A stretch of DNA of 49,693 bases from F23-B02 sp963613665 (GCA_963613665.1 CAVEAL010000017.1:1-49693); one strand, 5' to 3'. Numbered from the stretch's first letter, positions 1-8,305 are shown. The notes: a model not told the origin generated them from the letters alone. Translations and numbers: made by a program.

Positions 1-100
1 CGCGAAACGACGTAGTTTCCACCATTGTTTCGATACCGGGTTCACGCAATAAACGTATAGGCAGGGCGTTAATTCGCCTCCGAAAATGCGCCTCCGAAAA
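1..100. repeat. Right arm of interspersed intergenic palindromic repeat
   Basis: The window opens inside a copy of the repeat that fills most backbone intergenic gaps. The recognisable core is GATACCGGGTTCACGCAATA followed by AACGTATAGGCAGG and CGCCTCCGAAAA. The CGCCTCCGAAAA tail occurs twice in tandem (about 76-100). Other copies lie at about 3130-3248, 4664-4960, 5045-5190, 8005-8220, 16054-16309, 19600-19966, 20464-20840 and 23073-23230. The copy is clipped by the window edge, so its left arm is not seen. Confidence 0.75.
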
Positions 101-103
101 ACC

Positions 104-133
104 TTGACTTTGGAGGAGAATATTTGGTATAAT
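104..133 (+). promoter_or_regulatory. Sigma-A type promoter for the MFS gene
   Basis: TTGACT (104-109) and TATAAT (128-133) are separated by 18 bases, a near-consensus housekeeping promoter. Transcription would start near base 140, about 85 bases before the MFS start codon. That leaves room for the hairpin at 153-186 in the leader. Confidence 0.7.
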
Positions 134-152
134 CACTGCCGTTGAGTAGCGA

Positions 153-190
153 AAAAGCGTAAGTCCAAACCGGACTTGCGCTTTTTTATT
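153..190 (+). terminator. Terminator-like hairpin in the MFS leader
   Basis: AAAAAGCG(T)AAGTCC pairs with GGACTTGCGCTTTTTT across a short AAACC loop and is followed by a T-rich tract. The shape is that of an intrinsic terminator, yet it lies only about 15 bases downstream of the predicted start site and upstream of the MFS gene. It could be an attenuator, an end of earlier transcription, or an mRNA-stabilising 5' hairpin. The sequence alone does not decide. Confidence 0.55.
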
Positions 191-225
191 TTGCTTTTGA
201 GCAGTCACCGAAAAAGGAGGATATT

Positions 226-1371
226 ATGGAGAACAAAGAAGCAAAACTCAGGCCGCTGGCAGCGAGCATACTGTCGCTGTCGCTGCTGACGGTCATGGCC
301 GGTGCGGCGGTCGCGCCGGCGCTGGAGGTCATACGCGAGCACTTTTCCGACGCCGGAAAGCTCGAGGTGCAGCTTATCGTAAGCATGCCCGCGCTGTTTA
401 TCGTGATAACGAACATGTTTTTCGGCCGTTTGACCGCACGCTTCGGCGCACGGTCTCTGACCATGCTCGGCCTCGTGCTGTACACTGCCGGCGGCGCGGC
501 AGCCGGACTGTTCAATTCGATCGGCGCGGTGCTTGCCATGCGTGCGCTCGTCGGCATCGGCGTGGGCATTATCATGCCCATGTCCACGGGGCTTCTGAGC
601 TACTACTTCCCGCCCGAAATGCGCGAGCGGCTCATGGGCCTGTCCTCGGCGGCAAACCAGCTCGGCGGCGTAGCCGCAACGCTGCTGGCCGGAATTCTGG
701 CAAACGTCAGCTGGCGGCTGAGCTTCGCGGTGTATCTGATGGGACTTATAAGCATCGTGCTGTGCCTCATTTTCATGCCCGACGACCGTATCTGCGACGG
801 CGCGCAGGAGCACGGCGGCGCGGGCACGCACGAGGTCTGGCGCAGGAACCGGAGGTATGTTGTGTGCATGTTCCTGCTCATGACGGCGTTTTTCGTCTAC
901 CCCGCCAACTTCGCCATCGTGACCGCGGCCGAGGGCGTCATACCCATGAACCTGTGCGCGGTGATCATGGCCGGCTGCGACCTCGTCGCCTTCGGCGGCG
1001 GTCTGGCCTTCGTGTGGGTAAAGCGCGTGAGCGGCAGCTGTGCGCGGCTCGTCGCACCGGCACTGTTTTTCCTCGGCTACTGCCTGCTGGCCTTCGCCGA
1101 CGGCTGGGCCGGGACGCTCCTGGGCTCGGCGCTCGTCGGCTTTGCCAACGGCGTGGGCGTGCCGTACATCATCTCGTCGGCCTCGGCAAACGAGGGCAAG
1201 GCCGCAGCGTCCACGGTCATGCCGATGATCTCCGCCGCGCTGTATCTGGCGCAGTTTCTCAGCCCGTTTCTGCTGTCGCTCGTATCGGCTGCGGCAGGCT
1301 CGGCAATATGCCTGCCGTACTACCTCGCCGCCGCCGTCAGCGCACTGTTCTTTTTAGCGGCGTTCTTTTAG
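226..1371 (+). CDS. Major facilitator superfamily transporter
   Basis: This is a 381-residue, strongly hydrophobic protein with about twelve predicted membrane segments, the usual size for an MFS drug or metabolite exporter. The N-terminal half has the MFS loop 2-3 signature region (FFGRLTARFGARSLTMLG, about residues 65-83). A shorter hydrophilic loop near residues 185-205 separates the two six-helix halves. The start is set by an ideal AGGAGG (215-220) six bases before the ATG. It is transcribed alone from the promoter at 104-133, with a terminator-like hairpin in its leader. The substrate cannot be read from the sequence; multidrug or small-metabolite export is a family-level guess. The stop codon is followed at once by a remnant of the intergenic repeat (GCGGCGCATTGAGG). 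Confidence 0.85.
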   Translation: MENKEAKLRPLAASILSLSLLTVMAGAAVAPALEVIREHFSDAGKLEVQLIVSMPALFIVITNMFFGRLTARFGARSLTMLGLVLYTAGGAAAGLFNSIGAVLAMRALVGIGVGIIMPMSTGLLSYYFPPEMRERLMGLSSAANQLGGVAATLLAGILANVSWRLSFAVYLMGLISIVLCLIFMPDDRICDGAQEHGGAGTHEVWRRNRRYVVCMFLLMTAFFVYPANFAIVTAAEGVIPMNLCAVIMAGCDLVAFGGGLAFVWVKRVSGSCARLVAPALFFLGYCLLAFADGWAGTLLGSALVGFANGVGVPYIISSASANEGKAAASTVMPMISAALYLAQFLSPFLLSLVSAAAGSAICLPYYLAAAVSALFFLAAFF

Positions 1372-1427
1372 CGGCGCATTGAGGCGGCTGCGGATACGGC
1401 TGCGGCCTGCACATTCAAAAAACGGTG

Positions 1428-1456
1428 TTGAAAACGGCGGAGCAATCGGATATAAT
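1428..1456 (+). promoter_or_regulatory. Sigma-A type promoter for the ACT/UPF0210 pair
   Basis: TTGAAA (1428-1433) and TATAAT (1451-1456) are spaced by 17 bases. Predicted transcription begins near 1463, giving a leader of about 28 bases before the start codon at 1491. Confidence 0.75.
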
Positions 1457-1490
1457 GATTTAATTAACACAGTACTGGAGTGACGGTTGA

Positions 1491-1760
1491 ATGAAAGCAA
1501 TAGTAACGGTCGTCGGCAAGGACCAGGTCGGCATAATCGCGGGCGTGTGCAATACGCTGGCGGACCACAACATAAACGTTCTGGATATCAGCCAGACCAT
1601 CATGGAGGGCTACTTCACGATGATGATGGTCGTCGATCTTGCACTGTGCGGCGAACCCTTTGCGAGTCTGCAAAGCGTACTGAAGACCTACGGCGAGGGC
1701 CGCGGCCTGTCCATACGCATCCAGCGCGAGGACATTTTCGATGCGATGCACAAGCTGTGA
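1491..1760 (+). CDS. ACT domain protein (UPF0237 type)
   Basis: This 89-residue protein is a single ACT domain. The start MKAIVTVVGKDQVGIIAGV and the DISQTIMEGYFTMMMVVDL strand are typical of the stand-alone ACT family related to GcvR and UPF0237. Such domains bind amino acids or other small ligands and regulate a partner. It is the first gene after the promoter at 1428-1456, with a TGGAG ribosome site about ten bases before the ATG. The downstream UPF0210 gene begins ten bases after its stop, and the pairing of these two families recurs in Firmicutes. The ligand and target are not known to me. Confidence 0.88.
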   Translation: MKAIVTVVGKDQVGIIAGVCNTLADHNINVLDISQTIMEGYFTMMMVVDLALCGEPFASLQSVLKTYGEGRGLSIRIQREDIFDAMHKL

Positions 1761-1769
1761 GGTGCCGCC

Positions 1770-3128
1770 ATGCTGAGCCTTAACAACATCTTTGACACCA
1801 TCGACATGATCGACAAGCAGCACCTCGATATCCGCACGATCACCATGGGCATATCGCTGCTCGACTGTGCGAGCGAGGACCCCGCACGCTGCTGCGAAAG
1901 GATATACGACAAGATCTGCCGCCGCGCGGAAAAGCTTGTGAAAACCGGCGAGGATATCGAGAGCGAGTTCGGCATACCCATCGTCAACAAGCGCATCTCC
2001 GTCACGCCCATAGCGCTCGTCGCGGGAAGCTGCGCAGCCGAGGACTTTGTCCCCTTCGCCCTGACGCTCGACCGCGCGGCCAAGACCTGCGGCGTGAATT
2101 TCATCGGCGGCTACTCCGCGCTGGTGCACAAGGGCGAAAGCCGCGGCGACACGCTGCTGCTGCGCTCGATACCGCAGGCAATGGCGCAGACCGATCTCGT
2201 CTGCTCAAGCGTGAACGTCGGCTCGACCAGGGCCGGCATCAACATGGACGCCGTCGCCAAAATGGGCAGGATCATCAAGGAGACCGCGCAGCTGACCCGC
2301 GACACCGACGGACTCGGCTGTGCAAAGCTCGTCGTGTTCTGCAACGCGGTGGAGGATAACCCCTTTATGGCGGGCGCGTTCCACGGCACGGGCGAGGCCG
2401 ACAGCGTGATAAACGTCGGCGTGTCCGGCCCCGGCGTCGTGTATCACGCACTGCAAAAATGCAAGGGCGCACCGTTCGATACGGTCGCCGAGACGATAAA
2501 AAAGACCGCGTTCCAGATAACGCGCATGGGTCAGATGGTCGCGGCGGAGGCATCACGCAGGCTCGACACTCCCTTCGGCATCGTCGATCTCTCCCTTGCA
2601 CCGACGCCCGCGGTGGGCGACAGCGTCGCGCGCATCCTTGAGGAGATGGGGCTCGAGACCTGCGGCACCCACGGCACGACCGCCGCGCTCGCGCTTTTGA
2701 ACGACGCGGTCAAAAAGGGCGGCGTGATGGCCTCCGGCCACGTCGGCGGACTGTCCGGCGCGTTCATTCCCGTGTCCGAGGACGAGGGCATGATCGCAGC
2801 CGCCGAATGCGGCACACTTACGATAGACAAGCTCGAGGCGATGACTTGCGTGTGCTCGGTCGGGCTCGACATGATCGCCGTCCCCGGCGACACGAGCGCC
2901 GAAACGATATCCGCCATAATAGCCGACGAGGCCGCCATCGGCATGGTCAACAGCAAAACCACCGCCGTGCGCGTCATACCCGTCGAGGGCAAGGGCGTCG
3001 GCGATATGATAGAGCTGGGCGGACTTCTGGGCTCGGCCCCCGTCATGCCGGTGCACAGGGCGCAGAGCTCCGCCTTCATCGCCCGCGGCGGCCGCATCCC
3101 CGCCCCCCTGCAAAGCCTCAAAAATTAG
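1770..3128 (+). CDS. UPF0210 / PFL family protein (DUF711)
   Basis: This 452-residue protein matches the conserved UPF0210 family over its full length. Visible features include ITMGISLLDCA near the N-terminus, KRISVTPIALVA, a Gly-rich VGVSGPGVVYHAL segment and TCGTHGTTAALALLNDAVK. It sits directly behind the ACT-domain gene, and its GAGGTG ribosome site overlaps the stop codon of that gene, so the two are translationally linked. The catalytic role of the family is not established. The conserved pairing suggests the ACT protein senses a ligand on its behalf. The stop codon abuts a repeat-arm remnant (TTTGGAGGCATTGAG). Confidence 0.9.
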   Translation: MLSLNNIFDTIDMIDKQHLDIRTITMGISLLDCASEDPARCCERIYDKICRRAEKLVKTGEDIESEFGIPIVNKRISVTPIALVAGSCAAEDFVPFALTLDRAAKTCGVNFIGGYSALVHKGESRGDTLLLRSIPQAMAQTDLVCSSVNVGSTRAGINMDAVAKMGRIIKETAQLTRDTDGLGCAKLVVFCNAVEDNPFMAGAFHGTGEADSVINVGVSGPGVVYHALQKCKGAPFDTVAETIKKTAFQITRMGQMVAAEASRRLDTPFGIVDLSLAPTPAVGDSVARILEEMGLETCGTHGTTAALALLNDAVKKGGVMASGHVGGLSGAFIPVSEDEGMIAAAECGTLTIDKLEAMTCVCSVGLDMIAVPGDTSAETISAIIADEAAIGMVNSKTTAVRVIPVEGKGVGDMIELGGLLGSAPVMPVHRAQSSAFIARGGRIPAPLQSLKN

Positions 3129-3248
3129 TTTGGAGGCATTGAGAAAAAAGCCTTACCCTTGAGTGGAAGCCAAGGGTGCGTCGATTTTAGTGCGCAGATA
3201 GATACCGCAAAGAATATAAAGGTAGAGCGCTGATGCGCTGCTGAAAAA
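3129..3248. repeat. Degenerate copy of intergenic palindromic repeat
   Basis: A left-arm remnant (TTTGGAGGCATTGAG) follows the UPF0210 stop codon. A CCCTTGAGTGGAAGCCAAGGG segment resembles the CTCAAGGGGAAGGC module seen elsewhere. A decayed right arm (GATACCGCAAAGAATATAAAGG through GATGCGCTGCTGAAAAA) ends exactly at the birA start codon. Confidence 0.6.
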
Positions 3249-3992
3249 ATGGAGATAAAGGTACAGGCTTTTGAGAGCCTTGATTCGACGAATAATTATT
3301 TGAAGAAGCTCGCTTCCGAAGGCGCGGCGGAGGGCACGGTCGTCATCGCTGACGCGCAGACCGCCGGCCGCGGCAGACTGGGGCGCAGCTTTGCCTCCGC
3401 GCCGGGCTGCGGCATATACATGTCGATGCTGCTGCGCCCCGGGGACTGCACCGCCGACTGTGCGGTGAGCCTCACTGCGGTCGCCGCCGTTGCGGTGTGC
3501 CGCGCCATCGAAAAGACCTGTGGCCGTCCGGCTGGCATCAAATGGGTAAACGACCTGTACATGCGCGGCAGGAAGATCTGCGGCATACTGTGCGAAAGCT
3601 CGGTCAGGGACGGCAGGGTCGATTATGCCGTGCTCGGCATCGGCCTGAACGTGACGACGCGGCTTGAGGATTTTCCCGAGGAGCTGCGCGAAACCGCGGG
3701 CTCGCTGTACACGCAGACGGGCTTCAGGTTCGAGCGCGGCAAGCTCATTGCCGCCATCATCGCGGAGCTGTGCTCGCTGTACGGCGTGTGGCTCGAAGGC
3801 CCGAGCGTCTGCCATGCCGAGTACAAGCGCCGCTGCATCGTGCTCGACCGGCAGATCACCGTCACAACGCCGGAGGGCGAGTTTGACGCGGTCGCGGAGA
3901 ATATCAGCGCCGACTACGGCCTTGTTCTGCGCCTTCCCGACGGGAAGCGGAAAACGGTGCACAGCGGAGAGGTTAAGCTGACGGGAGTCTGA
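3249..3992 (+). CDS. birA: Biotin-[acetyl-CoA-carboxylase] ligase, monofunctional
   Basis: The 247-residue protein activates biotin with ATP and attaches it to the biotin carboxyl carrier domain of carboxylases in the cytoplasm. It has the signature GRGRLGRSF loop for biotinyl-AMP (about residues 40-48), KWVNDLY and GILCES in the catalytic core, and a small C-terminal domain. There is no N-terminal helix-turn-helix, so it is a catalytic enzyme without the repressor domain of bifunctional BirA. The ATG lies exactly at the end of an intergenic repeat arm (GCTGAAAAAATGG) with no clear Shine-Dalgarno sequence. The anchored protein starting at 4034 follows 41 bases later and is probably co-transcribed. 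Confidence 0.93.
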   Translation: MEIKVQAFESLDSTNNYLKKLASEGAAEGTVVIADAQTAGRGRLGRSFASAPGCGIYMSMLLRPGDCTADCAVSLTAVAAVAVCRAIEKTCGRPAGIKWVNDLYMRGRKICGILCESSVRDGRVDYAVLGIGLNVTTRLEDFPEELRETAGSLYTQTGFRFERGKLIAAIIAELCSLYGVWLEGPSVCHAEYKRRCIVLDRQITVTTPEGEFDAVAENISADYGLVLRLPDGKRKTVHSGEVKLTGV

Positions 3993-4033
3993 CCGCTGCC
4001 GGCAGCCAAAAATAAACATCTGAGGTAAGAACA

Positions 4034-4663
4034 ATGAAAAAACAGACAGCTTACATTTTTGCGGCGTTCATCGTCGTGCTGCTGATCCTTGCGATCGTGA
4101 TCATGTGGCTGACCGGCGGTATCGGCGGCGATACGCCCGAGGCCAGCGCGGAGCCCGGCGCTGCGACCGCCTCGCCGCGCCAGACGCAGTTTGTCATACC
4201 GACCGAGACGCCGGAGCCCACGGCTATGCCCGCAGTGACCCCGACTCCCGAGGTCACCCCGACCCCCGTTCCCACGCCGGAGCCGCCCAGCGGCACGGTC
4301 ATCGGCTCGGGCTCGTTCGACTCCGCCAGCGGCGTCGGCATAAATACCCACACAGTTTGGACGGCGGCAGAGCAGTCCGACGGCAGCGTCAGGCTCAGCC
4401 TGTCGGTGTACGTCCGCTCGTACACGGTGCAGGTCGGCCAGCGCGCGATCGGTATCAGCGTCGGTGGCAGCAGCGCCAGCGGTATCACCCGCGCGATCAG
4501 CGTCGATGCGCCCAACGCCCAGACCGATACGCTCATCTATACCTACACCGCCACCGTCGAGCGCGGCAGCACGATCAATGTCAGCGTCGATTGGAACTAC
4601 AAGGGCCAGTACAGCGGCAAGGACATCGACGTTATCTCGTCCGAGACCTCAATATCTCTCTGA
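4034..4663 (+). CDS. Membrane-anchored protein with Pro/Thr linker
   Basis: I do not recognise a named family for this 209-residue protein. Residues 6-28 form one uncleaved-looking hydrophobic anchor (IFAAFIVVLLILAIVIMW). Residues 33-90 are a low-complexity Thr/Pro/Glu linker with TPTPEVTPTP-type repeats. Residues 93-209 are Ser/Thr/Val-rich with alternating polar and hydrophobic residues, suggesting a beta-sandwich outside the membrane. A GAGGT ribosome site precedes the ATG. It follows birA at 41 bases, probably in the same transcript. The architecture suggests a cell-surface domain held off the membrane by a flexible stalk; the function is unknown. Just after the stop, the intergenic repeat begins. 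Confidence 0.75.
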   Translation: MKKQTAYIFAAFIVVLLILAIVIMWLTGGIGGDTPEASAEPGAATASPRQTQFVIPTETPEPTAMPAVTPTPEVTPTPVPTPEPPSGTVIGSGSFDSASGVGINTHTVWTAAEQSDGSVRLSLSVYVRSYTVQVGQRAIGISVGGSSASGITRAISVDAPNAQTDTLIYTYTATVERGSTINVSVDWNYKGQYSGKDIDVISSETSISL

Positions 4664-4960
4664 TTTTTTGGAGCCGCATTGACGCTGTACCTATACGCTT
4701 TTTGCGGGTGCCCGGTATCGAAACAGTGGAATAAACAAAAGCGTTTCGCGCTTTTTTTGAGGCGATTTGAAACCGTTCCTATACGTTTATTGCGTGAACC
4801 CGGTATCGGGACGGCGGCATAAACTACGGCGTTTCGCCTCCCGCGAGTGCACCCCTGCCTTCCTCTGTCACGGTTTTTACCGCAGCTTCCGGTCGGGACA
4901 CCGCAAAAACCGTATCGATACGATGCGGCAGCCGACGGATGAGGTGTTGTCAAAATTAAA
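4664..4960. repeat. Tandem left arms of intergenic repeat
   Basis: Two related arms follow each other. The first starts TTTTTTGGAGCCGCATTGACG and includes CCTATACGC and CCCGGTATCGAAACAGTGG (4664-4750). The second includes CCTATACGTTTATTGCG and CCCGGTATCGGGACGGCGG (4756-4850). The next hundred bases (GTGCACCCCTGCC through GACACCGCAAAAACCGTATCGATACG) match the middle of the copies at 16160-16260 and 20560-20660. No gene is seen here. Confidence 0.75.
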
Positions 4961-4970
4961 TATCAGACGC

Positions 4971-5009
4971 AAAAAGACAGTGCAGAGTAATATCTACACT
5001 GTCTTTTTT
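4971..5009. terminator. Bidirectional intrinsic terminator
   Basis: AAAAAGACAGTG (4971-4982) pairs with CACTGTCTTTTTT (4997-5009). The A-run and T-run on either side allow termination in both directions. It lies between the plus-strand birA group and the minus-strand ileS, whose transcripts converge here. Confidence 0.85.
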
Positions 5010-5030
5010 CATAGCTTCGGTTTTTTTACA

Positions 5031-5064
5031 CCCCTTGCCTTCCCCTCAAGGGGAAGGCAAGGGG
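5031..5064. repeat. Perfect 15-bp palindrome in the intergenic repeat
   Basis: CCCCTTGCCTTCCCC (5031-5045) is an exact inverted match to GGGGAAGGCAAGGGG (5050-5064) across the loop TCAA. The half-site CTCAAGGGGAAGGC also occurs near 8149-8163 and 20693-20705 and, altered, near 19735-19750, so it is part of the repeat family and not a one-off hairpin. Confidence 0.8.
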
Positions 5065-5190
5065 TGCTGACGAAATTTTGCACTAAATCGGCACAATCTC
5101 ACGGGGTGCGAAACGCCGTAGTTTCCTCCAATGTTTAGATACCGGGCTGACGCAATGAACGTATAAGTACAGCCTCAATGCGCCGCTGAA
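5045..5190. repeat. CTCAAGGGG module plus right arm of intergenic repeat
   Basis: The CTCAAGGGGAAGG module leads into GACGAAATTTTGCACTAAAT and CGGCACAATCTCACGG, then into the right arm (GCGAAACGCCGTAGTTTCC, GATACCGGGCTGACGCAAT, GAACGTATAAGTACAGCCTC, AATGCGCCGCTGAAAT). The arm reaches the stop codon of ileS on the minus strand. Confidence 0.75.
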
Positions 5191-5191
5191 A

Positions 5192-7987
5192 TCACGCCTC
5201 TAAAACAGCTTTGCAGCGGGGGCAGAGTCCGGTCTCGGGGTCGGCATCCTTGGAGTGCATCCAGCAGCGCGGGCACTTCGTGCCCTCGGCCTCCTTGACG
5301 GAGACGGTCAGACCCGGGTTGTACGAGCCGGAGGCGGTGACTGCCTCGGCATCGGCCTCGCCGTCGGAGGCGATGAGGCACTCGGAGACGATGAGCAGCT
5401 CCTTGAGATCCATGTCGGAGATCTTATCGAGCACGGCCTTGCTCTCGCCGGAGGCACGCAGGGTGACGGAAGCCTCGAGCGGCTTGCCGATGCGCTTGTC
5501 GGCGCGCGCCTTTTCGAGAACGCCGTTGACGTCGTTTCTCACGGAGATGAGGGAGTCCCACTTTGCCATCTCGGCATCGTCGAGCGCGTACTCGGCAAAG
5601 GGCTTGTTCATCTCGTTGAGCACGACGTTGCGCGCATCGTCCTCGCTGCGGTGAGGCATTGCCAGCCAGATCTCGTCGCAGGTGAAGGCGAGGATGGGCG
5701 CGAACATCTTGGTCAGGGTATCGAGAATCAGGAAGAGCGCGGTCTGTGCGCTGCGGCGCTCAAGGCTGTTCTTGCCGGAGCAGTAGAGCCTGTCCTTGAT
5801 GATATCGAGGTAGAAGTTTGAAAGCTCGACGACGCAGAAGTCGTTGATGAGGTGGGACACGACGTGGAACTCGTACTCGTCGTAGGCGGCGAAGGCCTTC
5901 TCGATGAGCCGGTTGAGCTTCGTGACCGCCCATCTGTCCAGCTCGAGCATATCCTCGGGCTTTACGAGATCGTCGGCATTAAACTCCGCGAGGTTGCCGA
6001 GGCAGTAGCGCGCGGTGTTGCGGAACTTGAGGTAGTTCTGGCTGAGCTGCTTGAAGATCTCGTCCGAGCAGCGGACATCGACGTGGTAGTCGGATGAGCC
6101 GGCCCACAGACGCAGCAGGTCCGCGCCGTATTTATCGAAGATCTCGGCGGGGTCCATACCGTTGCCGAGGGACTTGTGCATTGCTCTGCCCTCGCCGTCA
6201 ACCGTCCATCCGTGGGTGACGCACTCCTTGAACGGTGCGCCGCGGCCGAGTGCGCCGACGGCGACCAGCAGGGACGACTGGAACCAGCCGCGGTACTGGT
6301 CAAGGCCCTCGATATACATCGTGGCCGGCCAGAAGCCCTGATCGCGCTCCATGGAGGCATAGTGCGTGGAGCCGGAGTCGAACCATCCGTCGAGGGTGTC
6401 GGTCTCCTTGGTGAAGTGCCTGCCGCCGCAGTGCGGACAGGTAAAGCCCTCGGGCAGAAGCTCGGCGGCATCACGCTCGAACCATGCGTTCGAGCCCTCT
6501 TTTTCGTAGATCGCAGCAACGGACTCGATGCTCTCGTCGGTGCAGACGGGCTTTGAGCAGTCGTCGCAGTAGAATACGGGGATGGGCAGACCCCAGCGGC
6601 GCTGACGCGAGATGCACCAGTCGGCGCGCTCAAGGATCATGCTCTTCATTCTGTCCTTGCCCCATGCAGGCAGCCAGCGCACGTCCTCGCAGGCGCCGGT
6701 GGCTTCGTCCTTGAAGGAATCGACCGAGCAGAACCACTGCGGGGTGGCGCGGAAGATGATGGGCTTTTTGCATCTCCAGCAGTGCGGGTAGCTGTGGATG
6801 ATATCCTCGGATGCGAAGAGCATGCCGCTCTCCTTCATGTCGTTGAGGATAACGGGGTTGGATTCATCCGTGCCCATGCCGGCGTACTTTCCGGCATAGT
6901 CGGTGTGCTTGCCCTGATCGTCAACGGGAACGACCATATCCATGCCGTAGCGCTTGCAGGTCAGATAGTCGTCTGCGCCGAAGCCGGGCGCGGTGTGGAC
7001 GCAGCCCGTGCCGGAGTCCATGGTGACGTAGTCGGCCAGAACAAGGCGGCTGGTTTTGGGCAGGAAGGGGTGGTCGGCGAGCATGTTCTCGAAGAACGCG
7101 CCCTCGTGAGTCTCTACGATCTCGTAGTCGGCAAAGCCGCCCAGACCCATGACCTTTTCGGTCAGCGCCTCGGCCATGATGTACATCTCGCCGTTGGGAG
7201 CCTTGACGATGACGTAGCTCTCCGAGGGATGCAGCGCAATGGCGAGGTTGCCGGGCAGGGTCCAGATCGTGGTCGTCCAGATGACGAAGAAGAGTCTGGA
7301 CTTGTCCAGAGAGGAGAGCTTGCCCAGATCGTCGTGCATGGGGAACTTGACGTAAACGGTCGTGCAGGGGTCGTCCTTGTACTCGATCTCGGCCTCGGCC
7401 AGTGCGGTCTCGTCGTGGGCGCACCAGTAAACGGGCTTGAGACCCTTGTAGATGTGGCCGTTCTTATACATCTTGCCGAAAACGCGGGTCTCCATCGCCT
7501 CAAAGCCGGGGTCCATGGTCTTGTACGGATGCTCCCAGTCGCCGATGACGCCCATGCGCTTGAAGCCCTCGCGCTGCACGTCGATATAATGGTCGGCGTA
7601 GGCGTGGCAGGCCGAGCGGAAGTCGGCGACGCTCATGGCCTTGTGGTTGAGCTTCTGCTCCTTGATGATGGCAGACTCTATGGGCATGCCGTGGTTATCC
7701 CAGCCGGGGATATACGGGGTATAGTAGCCGCGCATCGCGTAGGTGCGGGTGATGAAGTCCTTGATGGATTTGTTCAGCGCGTGACCCATGTGCAGAGCAC
7801 CGTTGGAGAACGGAGGGCCGTCGTGAAGGTTGAACAGAGGCTTGCCCTCGTTCTTTTTAAGCAGCTCGTTGTAGATGTCCTGCTCCTCCCAGCGCTTGAG
7901 CATCTCCGGCTCACGCTTGGGCAGGCCCGCGCGCATCGGAAACTCGGTCTTGGGGAGATTGAGTGTTGCGTCATACTTCTGTGCCAT
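5192..7987 (-). CDS. ileS: Isoleucyl-tRNA synthetase
   Basis: The 931-residue cytoplasmic enzyme charges tRNA-Ile with isoleucine and edits valine. The class I HIGH motif appears as HMGH within GPPFSNGALHMGHALNKS (about residues 56-73), and the editing domain is full length. The second class I motif reads GEGRAMHKSLGN, so the usual KMSKS is AMHKS. The C-terminus has a zinc-ribbon (CPRCWMH and CPRCK) typical of one bacterial IleS type. I chose the ATG at 7987 (MAQKYDATLNL) because a GGAGG lies just upstream inside an alternative in-frame start at 8002. Upstream are divIVA and sepF on the same strand, a classical Firmicute order. No T-box leader is visible; the upstream gap is filled by the intergenic repeat. 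Confidence 0.96.
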   Translation of the reverse strand: MAQKYDATLNLPKTEFPMRAGLPKREPEMLKRWEEQDIYNELLKKNEGKPLFNLHDGPPFSNGALHMGHALNKSIKDFITRTYAMRGYYTPYIPGWDNHGMPIESAIIKEQKLNHKAMSVADFRSACHAYADHYIDVQREGFKRMGVIGDWEHPYKTMDPGFEAMETRVFGKMYKNGHIYKGLKPVYWCAHDETALAEAEIEYKDDPCTTVYVKFPMHDDLGKLSSLDKSRLFFVIWTTTIWTLPGNLAIALHPSESYVIVKAPNGEMYIMAEALTEKVMGLGGFADYEIVETHEGAFFENMLADHPFLPKTSRLVLADYVTMDSGTGCVHTAPGFGADDYLTCKRYGMDMVVPVDDQGKHTDYAGKYAGMGTDESNPVILNDMKESGMLFASEDIIHSYPHCWRCKKPIIFRATPQWFCSVDSFKDEATGACEDVRWLPAWGKDRMKSMILERADWCISRQRRWGLPIPVFYCDDCSKPVCTDESIESVAAIYEKEGSNAWFERDAAELLPEGFTCPHCGGRHFTKETDTLDGWFDSGSTHYASMERDQGFWPATMYIEGLDQYRGWFQSSLLVAVGALGRGAPFKECVTHGWTVDGEGRAMHKSLGNGMDPAEIFDKYGADLLRLWAGSSDYHVDVRCSDEIFKQLSQNYLKFRNTARYCLGNLAEFNADDLVKPEDMLELDRWAVTKLNRLIEKAFAAYDEYEFHVVSHLINDFCVVELSNFYLDIIKDRLYCSGKNSLERRSAQTALFLILDTLTKMFAPILAFTCDEIWLAMPHRSEDDARNVVLNEMNKPFAEYALDDAEMAKWDSLISVRNDVNGVLEKARADKRIGKPLEASVTLRASGESKAVLDKISDMDLKELLIVSECLIASDGEADAEAVTASGSYNPGLTVSVKEAEGTKCPRCWMHSKDADPETGLCPRCKAVLEA

Positions 7988-8004
7988 AAATTTATCCTCC
8001 ATTT

Positions 8005-8220
8005 TTAGTTACGGATTTAGTCTGTACCTATGCGGTAATATTGGTATCCCGGCCGGAAACAAGGGCGAAAACCATGGTGTTTCGCGGAGCGGGAGATATA
8101 CTGTGGTTTTTTGCGGCATCTGTCTGCGCACTGAAAACCGGCTTCACCTCAAGGGGAAGGCGGCAGTTTTGGCCGGGCGCAAATATGAACGTATACGAGC
8201 TGACTGCATGCGCCTCCAAA
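8005..8220. repeat. Diverged copy of intergenic palindromic repeat
   Basis: A left arm (GTCTGTACCTATGCGGTAAT, then GGTATCCCGGCCGGAAAC) and a right arm (AAATATGAACGTATACGAGC, then ATGCGCCTCCAAAAA) enclose a CTCAAGGGGAAGGCGGC module. The element fills the gap between divIVA and ileS. The gap of about 300 bases holds no gene, only this repeat and the divIVA terminator. Confidence 0.65.
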
Positions 8221-8223
8221 AAT

Positions 8224-8253
8224 AAAAAGGCGTGCAAAGTTTCCGCACGCCTT
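8224..8253 (-). terminator. Intrinsic terminator after divIVA
   Basis: Read on the minus strand, AAGGCGTGC (8253-8245) pairs with GCACGCCTT (8235-8227) and is followed by a T-rich tract (TTTATTTTT). A second hairpin without a T-run (GCCGAAGC/GCTTCGGC) lies between it and the divIVA stop. Confidence 0.8.
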
Positions 8254-8305
8254 GAACTGCCCGAATACAAATGCCGATAGCCGAAGCAGTCGCTTCGGCA
8301 AAAAC

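Noticed and set aside
6782..8008. 408-codon plus-strand open frame opposite ileS
   Set aside because: It mirrors ileS codons and gives a low-complexity Val/Gly/Leu/His protein without motifs.
8003..8305. T-box leader expected before ileS
   Set aside because: No AGGGTGGnACCGCG-type core or specifier hairpin is visible; the gap is filled by the intergenic repeat and the divIVA terminator.
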